64,000 nt of DNA from positions 437,442,230-437,506,229 of the forward strand of contig NC_081407.1 in NCBI RefSeq assembly GCF_030272615.1, written 5' to 3'. Of the stretch, positions 35,986 to 46,094 are shown one piece after another (within the stretch, counting starts at the first letter, position 1; each line of letters starts with the position of its first letter). This DNA is from Cryptomeria japonica. Taxonomy: Eukaryota > Streptophyta > Pinopsida > Cupressales > Cupressaceae. The notes under the pieces were generated by a model, which was given only the letters and a program-made list of their open reading frames with translations, did no database searches and had not been told where the DNA came from. Both the position numbers and the translations under genes were made by a program.

Positions 35986-36587
35986 GAGTAGTCATTTGCA
36001 TTGTGTGTTTGGGCTCTTCTGCAACTGATCGATCGTTCATTTTCCTGCAAGACAAAGAAAAACAACAGTGACAACAGTGAGAATGTTAGTGACAAAGACA
36101 TGTGACAACATTTCGAGCGATTAGCTAGGTGAGAAATGTAAATGTATGTAAATGTTTATGTGAAATCTGTCTCTAATTCAGTACTTCTTTCCTAGTTCTA
36201 AAAGATTTGTTACGGTTTTTACTTCTCAGAAAATATCTATGGTTTTATTTTAGGAACAAAATTCTTAATTTTTTCCCTACAATTAATTTTCTCTCTCTTA
36301 ATCCTAGATACAAATCCTAGATGTGGGGACGCTGAGTACCCATTCCAATATTTAGCAGTTTTCAAAAAGCATCGGTTAAATCCTTCACTAAAAACGAGAA
36401 TTCTAAACTCGGGGGCAATAGAACTTCCCCATATTTCTGTCAGAAATAGAAGGAAAATCAAACTTAAAAGAGAAAAAGATTAGGGTTAGGGTATGAGTTT
36501 TACCTGTGTATGTAGGCGGCAGTAAAATCTGATGGTTGTAGCTACAGCTGTAGCAGCCGCTACCAGAGGAAAACCAAAACTTGCCAT
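35967..36587 (-). CDS. Candidate small two-exon gene, 53 aa, unknown function
   Basis: On the minus strand exon 1 (36587-36504) encodes MASFGFPLVAAATAVATT then IRFYCRLHTQ and ends at a good donor (CAG/GTAAAA). A strong acceptor, CTTTGTCTTGCAG, leads into exon 2 (36044-35967), which stays in phase 0, encodes ENERSISCRR... and ends at a TAA. The N-terminus is alanine-rich, hydrophobic and then basic, which would suit an organelle-targeting peptide or a signal anchor. I do not recognise it. Exon 2 could also splice onward to exons not seen. The clean splice pair and codon phase are the only support. Confidence 0.35.
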
Positions 36588-36610
36588 TTTGTCTTTCGCG
36601 TTTCCTCGAC

Positions 36611-36683
36611 TCTCACAGAACATGAAATCAGACAAAAAAACATTCTTCCCTTTTAAGCTCAATTCTCACAGAACATGAAATCA
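36611..36683. repeat. 20-bp direct repeat at the end of the EXO70 pseudogene
   Basis: TCTCACAGAACATGAAATCA occurs at 36611-36630 and 36664-36683. The second copy overlaps the 3' end of the EXO70-like frame, so this may be a small duplication or a trace of how that copy arrived. Confidence 0.75.
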
Positions 36684-37183
36684 TGCAAGAATTTGTAGCA
36701 ATACGAAAAAGAAATATTATACAATGGTGAAGGATATTGAAAATTTTTGTACAGATTTTCAAGGTTATAATGGAATTTGTATTTTGGGAAGCAGTCCACT
36801 GCGTAGAATTTTGGGTGAAGTAAATAGAAGGCTTCTTTAAATTCATGAGCTTCACGCAATGTCACTTCTGCTATCTGCATTTTCTCTCGTCTTTGCTTAA
36901 ACAAGTCCCTTGCCCCTCCTCTTCCACCACTGGACATGACCATTCCATTTCTATTTAGATGCTTCAACAGAGGCCCCCATTTCTCCTTCTCATAGCTCAA
37001 AACATGTTGGTTAGCAAGCCGCCTCCTCTGCTTCAACCAGGGTTCACCCAAGACTGATCCCAGCTCACTGTCTCTAGCTCTCTTGAATAAATACCAATAA
37101 CTATTCATTAAAAATAGATCTGCCAGTGCGGTTTTGTTGTACCCCTTTGCTCTGGTTCTCAAATTCAACTCCAAAGAATCTAT

Positions 37184-37199
37184 AACAAGACTAACATTT
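37184..37199. repeat. 16-bp TSD, left copy, of the LINE fragment in EXO70
   Basis: AACAAGACTAACATTT, identical to 37955-37970 and part of the EXO70 frame. Confidence 0.92.
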
Positions 37200-37954
37200 G
37201 CAACTCCATTCCGACTGATAAAACCCCCCAGGCCCAACACAAACATTCCCCCCTTTCTGTGAGCTCAACCCATGTTTCTGATAGCTCGGCCACCTCTATG
37301 AGCCCGGCACCTGCCAATTTCCCTTCCCCGACCTTCAAGATTGAGAAAATGCTAGTTGTTGAAGAGGCCAGTAGTGTGAAGGAAGAAGATCCCAACCTGA
37401 CAGAGCTTGGGAAAAAGATAGAAGCCCTCTCTGACACCATGCAGGTGATTACTAGCAGACTGGAGGCGATGGAGTCCAAGATGCACGACGTGTCTAAATT
37501 CATCGTGAATGTCATGAGATGCTCGACCACTACTCTGTGCCTTTTGCAGGATAGCACAGACACAGGAAAAGCCAAGGAGGACGAGGACTTTAAAGGCCTG
37601 TTCAAGTTCCTCACTAAGGAATGGGCTAAGAAGCTGCTCCCTAAGAAGAGTCGTGGGAAAAAGAATTAACTGTCTGCATGTGGAGAAGTTTTTTGTCTAT
37701 GCGGTGTAGTAGGTTGGATAGGTCTAGTTTCGGCTTATGTTTATATTTTAATGCTTATAGCCCTGCGTGGCACTGGAAGTATGCTCTGATTGGTAGTATT
37801 TTATTGCTGATAAACTCTCGTATGATGGTTTTTGTTTTTGATAGAGGTAAAAGGCTGCTTCTGTGCTGATTGTTTGTGGACAATGGTCCTTCCATTGTTC
37901 TCTTAATTGTACCCATGGGTCAGCCCCCTCGTTTTTGGTTGCTTTTATTATCAA
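37200..37954 (+). mobile_element. 5'-truncated LINE tail: ORF3 C-terminus + 3'UTR, 755 bp
   Basis: This insertion consists only of the end of a LINE of the ORF3-bearing family. It begins inside ORF3, reaches the ORF3 stop at 37669 and continues through about 285 nt of 3'UTR to a terminus ending TTTTATTATCAA. The 3'UTR end (GGGTCAGCCCCCTCGTTTTT) matches that of the LINE at 60024-63653. There is no poly(A). The perfect TSD shows a single target-primed insertion. 5' truncation is the usual LINE outcome and proves that ORF3 belongs to the 3' part of the LINE transcript. Confidence 0.88.
37202..37669 (+). pseudogene. ORF3 C-terminal fragment of the LINE family
   Basis: An open frame with no start of its own, truncated at the 5' end by the insertion. 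It contains LSVSSTHVSDSS, FKIEKMLVVEEASS, ELGKKIEALSDTMQVITSRL (predicted coiled coil) and the ending EDEDFKGLFKFLTKEWAKKL, then LPKKSRGKKN. The same blocks in the same order occur in ORF3 of the LINE at 60024-63653 (SVSSTHASES, MMVVEE, DLGKKVEGM, LFKFLTKEWARKLLPKRS). Function unknown. Confidence 0.8.
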
Positions 37955-37970
37955 AACAAGACTAACATTT
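37955..37970. repeat. 16-bp TSD, right copy, of the LINE fragment in EXO70
   Basis: AACAAGACTAACATTT, identical to 37184-37199. Confidence 0.92.
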
Positions 37971-38926
37971 TGTGCAAGACTTGTACTGTCCTCCATTTCC
38001 AAAGCCCCTGTCATCACTTTTCCATATTTGGTCACCATTAATTTTAGATAATTTACAACGTAACTAGCAATCCTTGGTGCAGTTCCATCTATGGAAATCC
38101 CTGCATCCTCCACAATTTTCCCGTTAAAGTCTCTCAACACTTGGCAAGCACTGTGCACCAATTTTTTCTCCAAATCTTGTAACCTAACCCTGATTTCCAA
38201 GCATCCTGACCCTTCAAAAAGATTTCCAAAATCTTCCTTCAGGCTTTGCAACCCTTCAATCATATCTAACAGTTTAAACAGCTTCTGGGGTTGAGTTTGG
38301 CTCAGTGCAACAACTTCCCCAAACTCTATCAGCGCACTCATACCACTCCTAAAAACCAATTTTCCAAAACACTCTGTCCATACCTTTTCCCCAAATGTAT
38401 CGAAAATCTTGCAGCAGAGATCCCTCTCAAAAGACACCAAGACCTTCACTATTTTCTTCAACATCACCAACCAATTTGCAACATAGCCCTCTAGATCATG
38501 CCATTCTGTGGCATCAACACTCTCTACAGTATTATACCTCAGATAATGAGTCTCCATGCTTTTGAAACTGTCTCTCAGGATCTTAATCTTGACTTCCCAA
38601 TACATTTTCAAGCACTTCTGACCCCTACCAAAGGTATTCAACTTCTCTGCAATTATGTTGATCAATCCAACAACCCTTAAATCCAAAGTTAAAACCAAAT
38701 CCTCCTTCTCAGAAGATTTTTTACCATGAAGATTTATAGCAACACTGTTTTCCACAACAGACATGAAAGCTGATTCAAGCTTTTTCAATGCCGAAGCTTG
38801 CAGCTCTGAGCCATTTTCTATGAAACTCTGAGGACCCACCATCTCTAAACCCTCTAATGCTTCATTCAATACACGCATCTTATAACTATCTGATATCCTG
38901 CTCTCACCTGCAACATCAATAGTCAT

Positions 38927-39907
38927 CCTCCATGTTTTTCAGTCAATGTTACTAGGCTCATGCACATGAAAGTAACAACCAATGTCCACGTGCAACATAG
39001 ACAAGGTAAGCAAACAAGTTAAATGGAAAATGTAGAGGCATGGACAAGGCACGTGGATTGCTTTGCATGTCTATCTCAGAGTTCTTTTGAACACATGGAT
39101 AATGAACAACCCTTGTAAAACAGTCAAACAATATGTAAGACTCAACCTTGACAATAACAATTTCACTTTATATACAAGTTTCTTGTTTTGTGCAGTTCCA
39201 TTTTATTCATAATTGAATGAAGTATCGTATGCCTATTTTTTGTTTTCTTTAGTTTTATAATTGAATGATTGAATGAAGTATTGAATCTTTACAGCTTTCT
39301 CAGAGAAGAATGTAAAATATAATAATAAGAATAACATAAACATATAATGATATAATAATAAAAAATATAATAAATAATAATAATATAATAGTTAAAATAT
39401 CACATTATATAGTAATATAGTAATAATATATTAACAATATAAGATTAATAGTAACAATATTATTATGAAAATGTTGATAGTTTTAATTTGATTAAAATTT
39501 AATTAATTATATTAGTGAAGAGAATTTATTTATTTTATTATATGAAAAATGAAGAAAATTTATACAATAGTTTTAATAGTGAAAAAATACAAGAATAATT
39601 AGAAATAAAATTTAGGTGAAATTAAATTTAATGTAAAACTCAAATTTAATGTATATTATATAATAGTGAAATTATTATTTTTTATTATTTATATGACCGG
39701 TTCAATAAATTTAAATTATTTTTATTTTAAACTTAGAAATATAAGTGTAAGGGAATATTTCTTTGATTAAGAAGTTGAAATTTGGATAAAATTATTCAAT
39801 CAATGTCATTTGCCCAATGATTCTAACCTCATCTCTCATAGTATTTTATTTATGCATGCAATACAATCACAAATATAATTATCATTAAAATAGAAAATAT
39901 AAATTTG
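38927..39907. other. No gene; AT-rich DNA
   Basis: From 39300 to 39900 the sequence is mostly A and T with ATAATAATA runs. Nothing recognisable. Confidence 0.6.
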
Positions 39908-39926
39908 ATAAATATAAATATTTGTT
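39908..39926. repeat. 19-bp TSD, left copy, of the young LINE
   Basis: ATAAATATAAATATTTGTT, identical to 47851-47869. Confidence 0.92.
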
Positions 39927-40087
39927 CTGATTGATTGAAAAACAGGTTTTAAGGACCCGAAACCATTACAACATGGTTAGAAAGAAAGCTGAGAAAATAG
40001 AGTCCACATATAGAGTGACTGGTCAAAAGACTAGTGAACAGAAAAAACAACTAAACAACAAAAAACAACAAAGAACCCAAGGAGACA

Positions 40088-41811
40088 CTACATAGTAATT
40101 TTCTTTAGCAGATCCTCTGCCTTTGTCACCAGCTCATCATAGGTCGCCCCAACTGCTTTTAGCTCCTCCAAGTCCTTATTCACTTTCTTTTCCTTCCTCT
40201 TCCCATGGGTGCGGGTTCTGGGACCTTGGGCTTCCCCTGTTCCTTCTGCATCCAGGTCAATTTCCTCGGTTTCCTTTTCATCATCAAGCTTGCTGATGAG
40301 GGTATGGGTGTTGTTGGCTAAGATTTTCAGAATGCTGAGGCTCTGCTCCACAATGTTCTTGAGGCACTCCTCTATCTTGTCCACTTTGGCGACTGTGTTC
40401 GAGAGCGTTTTTTCACTAGTTTCCTCCAGGGTTTTTCTGTCCTGTATCTCCTTTTCAATTTTCTCAAACCGGGGATTAAAGGCATCTCTGATGTCTTCCA
40501 CTTTAGCAATTGTGTTCTTCAGATCCTCAATATAATCAGCCATAGTGTTCCCCTCTCCAATGTTAATGGTCTCCAGGATCAGGTCTCTGTTGTAGAGTTT
40601 TTTGTACTCATCCGCAGTTTTCTTATTCCCATCAATAAGCCATTCTATGGTTTTCATAAAACCATTCAAGGCCTCGGGAGGAGGGCCAGGAGAGGGAGTC
40701 ACTTTTCCAGGGGTTATCTATTCATTTTAGAGATATGGAGGGCAGAAATAGTGTCAGCGGCCCTGAGAGTCTCCTCCATAGTCTCCATTTCCAGGCCGTG
40801 TTTAGCTTCTAGGGTCCTTGTTTGCTTGTCACCTTCCGGTTCCTTGTCGGTCTCCTCCGGATCTTTTCTAGTCTCCTCTGTTTTCTTTTGCTTCTTCCTG
40901 GTCTGAGCTTGGTTCTTACTTTTTTCCTTCAGCACCCCCTTAGGGTTCTTCTTCTCCTCAGGGAAATCAGAGTACTCTTCTTCCAAAGAAATACTAATCA
41001 AGGGTTTCCTTTGAGGTTTTTTGCTCTTAGAAGAAGAGGGTCTTGATTTCCTCTTCTTACTACTCTCATACTCTAAGTCATCAGAGCTTTCCTCATTATC
41101 AGTCAAGGAATCATTGTCTGATTCCTCCTCCTCCGAGAAATCAGAATCAGACATTTCTTCTTCCGAATCCACAGAGAGCTGCATCCGGTTGATTTTACTG
41201 GCCTTTAAATGGTCATAAATGAGGACCATAAGTCCCTGGTGCATTGCAGTATCACCCCGAGGATTTTCTTTGTAGGCTTTTAGGGAGGCATTCATAGAAG
41301 AAAGCAAGAAGTAAGGGAAATTCACCTTATCATTATGCCTAAAATGATTTAACAGGAAAAAATGATACCCATATACTTTTGTAAACCTACCATCTAGAGT
41401 TATATACCTCATTAAAACAAAGAGAATTTCCCGCTAGGGTTTTGCAAAAGCCCTAGGCGGGTAATAGGTTTTACTCAACTTTACAAGTCTTTTCTTCTCT
41501 TTCTCAGTGATCGGGTACCTTTCAATGGCTTCCCTGCTGACCTTCCTGTCTCTATAGAAGTTGCAGCCCTCCCTTTTGAGACCCGTAGCTTTAGCTATTA
41601 AATCTTCGTCAATTTCCACCAGTTGATCGCCCATTTTAAGCATGCCCTTCTTCCAATTTTTGCAGAAGAAGCTAGTTATCTTTCCATCACGGCCATGGAG
41701 TCTCTCAATGAAGCTCGAAAGACCACCCTTCTGCAAAATTTCCCACACCTCTTCTTTCTGTTTCCACTCCTTGCAATTGCTTGGCTCATATCTTCTCCTA
41801 TTTCCGCCCAT
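40088..41811 (-). pseudogene. LINE ORF3: unknown protein, N-terminal conserved domain, charged middle, coiled-coil C-terminus
   Basis: I start at the ATG of MGGNRRRYEP because the related ORF3 at 61695 begins MGGDRLRLEP. The N-terminal block has GGLSSFIERLHGRDGK, then MGDQLVEIDEDLIAKATGL followed by REG, shared with the other copy (IGGISFKINKEVITQSTGL-like). A second block has MRYITLDGRFTKVYGYHFFL and LNHFRHNDKVNFPYFLLSSM. The middle is acidic/serine-rich (DSEEEMSDSDFSEEEES) then lysine-rich, a likely nuclear signal. The last 200 residues are helical with heptad-like stretches. One in-frame TAG (41436-41434, probably from CAG) and one frame change near 40710 break this copy. Homology to known proteins is not apparent to me; a nucleic-acid-binding or particle-forming helper is only a guess. 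Confidence 0.72.
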
Positions 41812-41902
41812 GGTGTCATTTCTCACAGCCAAGTTTAGATTACAGAACTCATTATAGAAGTAACTCGAAGTGCTTACTTCAGTACTTATCATAATTGCCC
41901 TG

Positions 41903-44900
41903 TCAATCAAGAGTCTTTGGGGTACTTCGATATCTTTCATTAATTATGATTTGTCTGACATCTTTGGGGAGACCGCTCTCACCTATCCACGTGGTAATAG
42001 TCTCATTCTTAACCGCCACGTTTGCAACCCAATCAGCAAAACAGTTGGCCTCCCGATAGATATGGGATATGTGGCATTTTTTGAAGGTTCTAATGATTTC
42101 AATAGCAGAAAAAATTATATTGTGAATCGACCAAGAGGACTTTGAGGTCCCATTGAGACACTTAATTATATTATTGGAGTCCCCTTCTATCCAGAGATAG
42201 GGACAGTTCCATTTTTTGGCTAGAATAATGCCTTGAAGGGCTGCCATAGCTTCCGCTTATGATTGGTTTGAGTGCCAACAGGGACAACAATCATACCTTT
42301 GCAAATGCCTCTGTAGTCTCTGAGAATAGCTCCATAGCCTGAGGGACGTGGGTTTCCTTTGGCTGCTCCATCAAAATTGATTTTGAGCCAACCTTGGGGA
42401 GGGGTTTGCCATTTAACTTCAAGCCTTTTATTGCAGCTGAGATTATGACCATCAGTGATCTTCATATTCCAAGCTCTTAAGATGTTTGACTCCAAGGAGT
42501 TGTTAGAGTAACAAGAGACCTCCATGGTTCCCATATTTTCCTAAATATCCCTTTGAATTTTCTGAAAAACAATGTCTTGATTTAAGGACACATCCCTGAA
42601 TATTCGGTTGTTTCTTTCCTTCCAAAGACCCCACAAAATGTGTGGAAGAGAGAGCTACCACATACATCTCAAAAAAGAGTTGGTCCAATGAATTTGACAG
42701 GAAGAGAACAAATCTCTGATGTTACTGGGAAACACCCAGGCTATACTAAAGCTCTTGAGGAAGCTTTCCCAAACAGAGGTTGAGAAAGAACAATGGAGGG
42801 CAAGATGGTCCACTGACTCTTCCTCTTGAAAACACAGCACACACCTGTTTGGAAGGGCAAAACCTCTGCATTTAAGGTTGTCAACAATAAGGATCTTATT
42901 TTGGAGAATAGTCCAGAAGAACAAATTGAGTTTGGGAGTGAGACCTTTTAACCAAGCTTTAGACCAGAAGGGATTCATAGGAGGGGAGGGGGAAAGGATA
43001 CAATACATCGAAGACATAGTAAAAATACCTTTGGGGTTATATTTCCAGATCAGGGAATCCTCTTCCTTATTCAGCCAAATAGCAGACAATTGGGTTTTGA
43101 GCTTAGAGAGACAGGGATGAATACTATCAATGTTCTGCCAGTTGTTCCCATCCCAGTAATCTGCCACTAAGGTACCAAAAGAGCCAATACAGGAGGGGGC
43201 ATGGGAAGCCCACTCATAGAAATCCATAAGGGGTTTGTCAAAAAGCCAGGGATCCTCTCAAAATCTAACTTTTCTACCATTTCCAAGTTTCCATGTCACA
43301 CCTTTAGCAATCACATCTTTACATTTAGAAACATGGTTCCAGATATGGGATCCATTTATGTTGAGATCCGAATTAAGAAAAGAAGATAGAGAAGAGGACA
43401 AAAGAGAATACTTACTTCTCCAAATTTTGCACCATTCAAAATCAGAGTGAAACCATCTCCAAGCTTGTTTAGACAAGAGAGCTTCATTTAAAGTGCGAAT
43501 CCTCCTGAGCCCCAGACCGCCTTTGCTTTTTGGCTTGCAGACCTGATCCCATGCCACCAAGGACATTCTTTGCTTTTCCTCAACCCCAGACCATAGGAAT
43601 CTTCTTTGAATTTTCTCAATAGCTTCAGCGTACTTGACTAGAATTCTGAATAGGCTAAGAGCATAAATGGGGATACTTTGAAGAGTAGCCTTAAGGAGAA
43701 GGAGCTTACCAGCTTGACTTAAGAGAGCCCCTTTCCAACCTACAAGTTTTTTGTGAAATTTATCAGCCAGCGAACTCCAATAGGAGTCAGGAGGGGTAAT
43801 CCCCATGGGGAGACCAAGGTAGGTAGCAGGAAGGTCAGCAATCTTACACTCCAGAATTCGGTTGATCCTTTGTTGTCTTCTCTCCGGGGTATTAATGAAA
43901 AAGACATCACTTTTGGCCCAGTTAATAAGCTGCCCCGTAGCAGAAGCATATTTACACAAGGTACTCTTTATAACTTTAGCTTCTGAGATGCTTGATTCCC
44001 CCATAATTATTGTATCATCAACAAACTGCTGGTGTGAACAAATAAGGTCAGTAGAAGAAGGTTGGAGGCCCTTAAAGGATCCTTTCTGCACCAAGTTTTC
44101 CATGGTCTGACCAAAGCATTCTGCCATAATAATGAAAAGGATGGGGGAGATAGGATCTCCTTGCCTAAGACCTCTCGAAGCTTGGAAAAAAGTTGAAGGA
44201 GAACCATTGACAAGAACAACAAAGGACGCAGAAGTGGTGAGTTGGGAGAAAAGATCCACAACTCTTGGGGCAAACCCAAAGGAAGTGAGAACTTTCTGAA
44301 GAAGAGACCGGTCAACCTTATCATAGGCTTTGGAGAGGTCGAGCTTAAGGATGAGACCCTGCTTCTTCGCTTTAACAAGAGAGTGAATATTCTCATGAAC
44401 AGTAATAATGGAATCGAGAATTTGTCTCCCAGGAACAAACCCATTTTGTTGGTGTTTAATTAAAGCCGGGAGAATAGACAAGAGTCTAGAAGTCAGGACC
44501 TTAGATATGATCTTGTAAAAGGAGTTGCAGAGGCTAATAGGTCTGAACTTGTCCAAAGAATTAGCACCTTGAATCTTGGGGATGAGAGCAATAAAAGTAC
44601 CATTGATTTCCTTCAAGAGTTTTCTAGCCCCAAAGAATTCCTTAACCCCATTAGCAACATCAGTCCCGATAATGTCCCAAAACTCTTGAAAAAAGAGCAT
44701 TGGGAAACCATCAGGACCAGGAGCTTTATTTCCATCAAAGGAGAAAACAACATTTTTAATTTCTAAGATGGAAGGAATGGAAGAGAGAAAGACATTATTT
44801 TGGGCATCAATGAAACGAGGAATGTTCTGAAGAAAAGAGGACTGAGCTTCAGCATCCAGACTTTGATCCCTCGTTAGGAGGTCTGAGAAATACCTCTTAG

Positions 44901-46092
44901 CTTCATTCCTTATTTCATCTTCCTTGACCAGCTCCCCACTGTCCACAACTAACTTGTTCATCCTGTTGGCTACTTTATGTTTGATGGTTGACATATGGAA
45001 GAATCTTGTATTCATGTCCCCTTCCTTGAGCCAAATGCATCTCGATCTTTACTTCCAAAACATTTCCTCTTTAGCAATGATGTCATGGTATTTCTTAAGA
45101 ATCTCATTCTCCTCAGCAATAGAAACAGTGCTGAAACCATCCTTTTGGATCTGGTCCTGTATTTCTTTAAGGTTTTCCTGAATTTTACTCTTAGCCTCAA
45201 ATATATTCCCAAAGTTGTTCTTATTCCAGATTCGAATGTTGTCCTTCACACTTTTGAGCTTCTTAACAACTTTGAACATTGTCGTTCCCTCCACTTGGAT
45301 ACTCCACCATTTTTTAATATATTTTTTAATGTCGGGGTGAAGGGTCCACATTTTTTCAAATCTAAAGAGATAGTTTTTCCTTCTATTGATCAGATCAGCA
45401 TTGAAGGTGATTGGAAAGTGATCGGAACCAACCCGAATATGTGCAGATAAAGAACAGAAATACTGACTGTACCAATCATCAGAAAGAAGAGTTCGGTCAA
45501 GGCGCACTTGAATAAGGTCATTACCATTTCTTCTATTTGTCCAAGTGAAATTACAACTCTGTATCTCCAAATCATTAAGAGCTTGGGAATAAATAAAATC
45601 CATGAGGGCCATCCTACTTTCCAGCTGAGGAGGACTGCCTCCAAACTTTTCCTCCTCTTTCAAAGGCATATTGAAATCCCCCATAACCATCCAACTAAGA
45701 TTTTTGAAACTTTCCCTAGCCTGTCTAATCCTTTTCCAAAAAGAGTTTCTAGCCTTTAAGGTATTAGGAGCATAAATATTTGTGAGAACCCATGAAAAAC
45801 CATCTTTAAGATGCTCAAATTTAATACAAGAAAAATTACTTTCCAGAATAATGACCTGGCCTTTAACAGTGTTAAGATTCCAGATGGTTGCAATGCCTCC
45901 AGAAGCACCCTTAGAACTTCCCCCACTAATATTTCCATTTTTGAAGAACTTCAAAGATTCAACTTTTTCTCTACTCATTTTGGTTTCTTGAATAAAAAAA
46001 ATGTCAGGATTGCTATCTCTTATCATATTCCTAATAATATCATGTTTATGGGGATTGTTTAGACCCCTTATGTTCCAAGAAATTATCTTCAT
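41903..46092 (-). pseudogene. LINE ORF2: endonuclease, reverse transcriptase, zinc-finger tail and RNase H (about 1396 codons)
   Basis: ORF2 starts 2 nt after the ORF1 stop (TAG CT ATG). Domains in order: APE-type endonuclease (MKIISWNIRGLNN, IFFIQETKM, MVMGDFNMPL, GSDHFPITF; about residues 1-235), reverse transcriptase (NKAPGPDGFP, LKLDLSKAYDKV, GLRQGDPISPILF, FVDDTIIM; about 440-740), the zf-RVT region (PKLNLFFW, CVLCFQEEESVDHLALHC), and RNase H (INFDGAAKGNP, WIEGDSNNI, REANCFADW). Four in-frame stops (ending at 45049, 43258, 42655, 42541) interrupt it; each is one transition from a sensible codon (CAA, TGG, CAG, CAG). One frame change sits inside RNase H near 42245. Apart from these the frame is open, so decay is recent. 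Confidence 0.9.
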
Positions 46093-46094
46093 AG

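Larger units (their letters stand above)
36659..38926 (-). pseudogene. EXO70 family exocyst subunit, pseudogene split by a LINE fragment
   Basis: EXO70 is a helical-rod subunit of the exocyst, which tethers secretory vesicles at the plasma membrane; plants have many paralogues. The N-terminal two thirds (38926 down to about 37971) show EXO70 sequence: SRISDSYKMRVLNEALEGLE, FKLLDMIEGLQSL, ASYVVNYLKLMVTKYGKV. The C-terminal third resumes at about 37199 (VSLVIDSLELNLRTRAKGYN, DLFLMNSYWYLFKRARDSEL, LGEPWLKQ). Between them lies a 755-bp LINE insertion with a perfect 16-bp TSD. The N-terminal ~100 residues typical of the family and part of the conserved C-terminal section seem to be missing, so the copy was probably already non-functional or truncated. 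The exact paralogue cannot be named. Confidence 0.8.

Noticed and set aside
40088-41811. ORF3 as a host gene next to the LINE
   Set aside because: It lies inside the LINE's TSDs, has a relative in the same position in a second LINE, and its C-terminal part occurs in a third TSD-bounded insertion.
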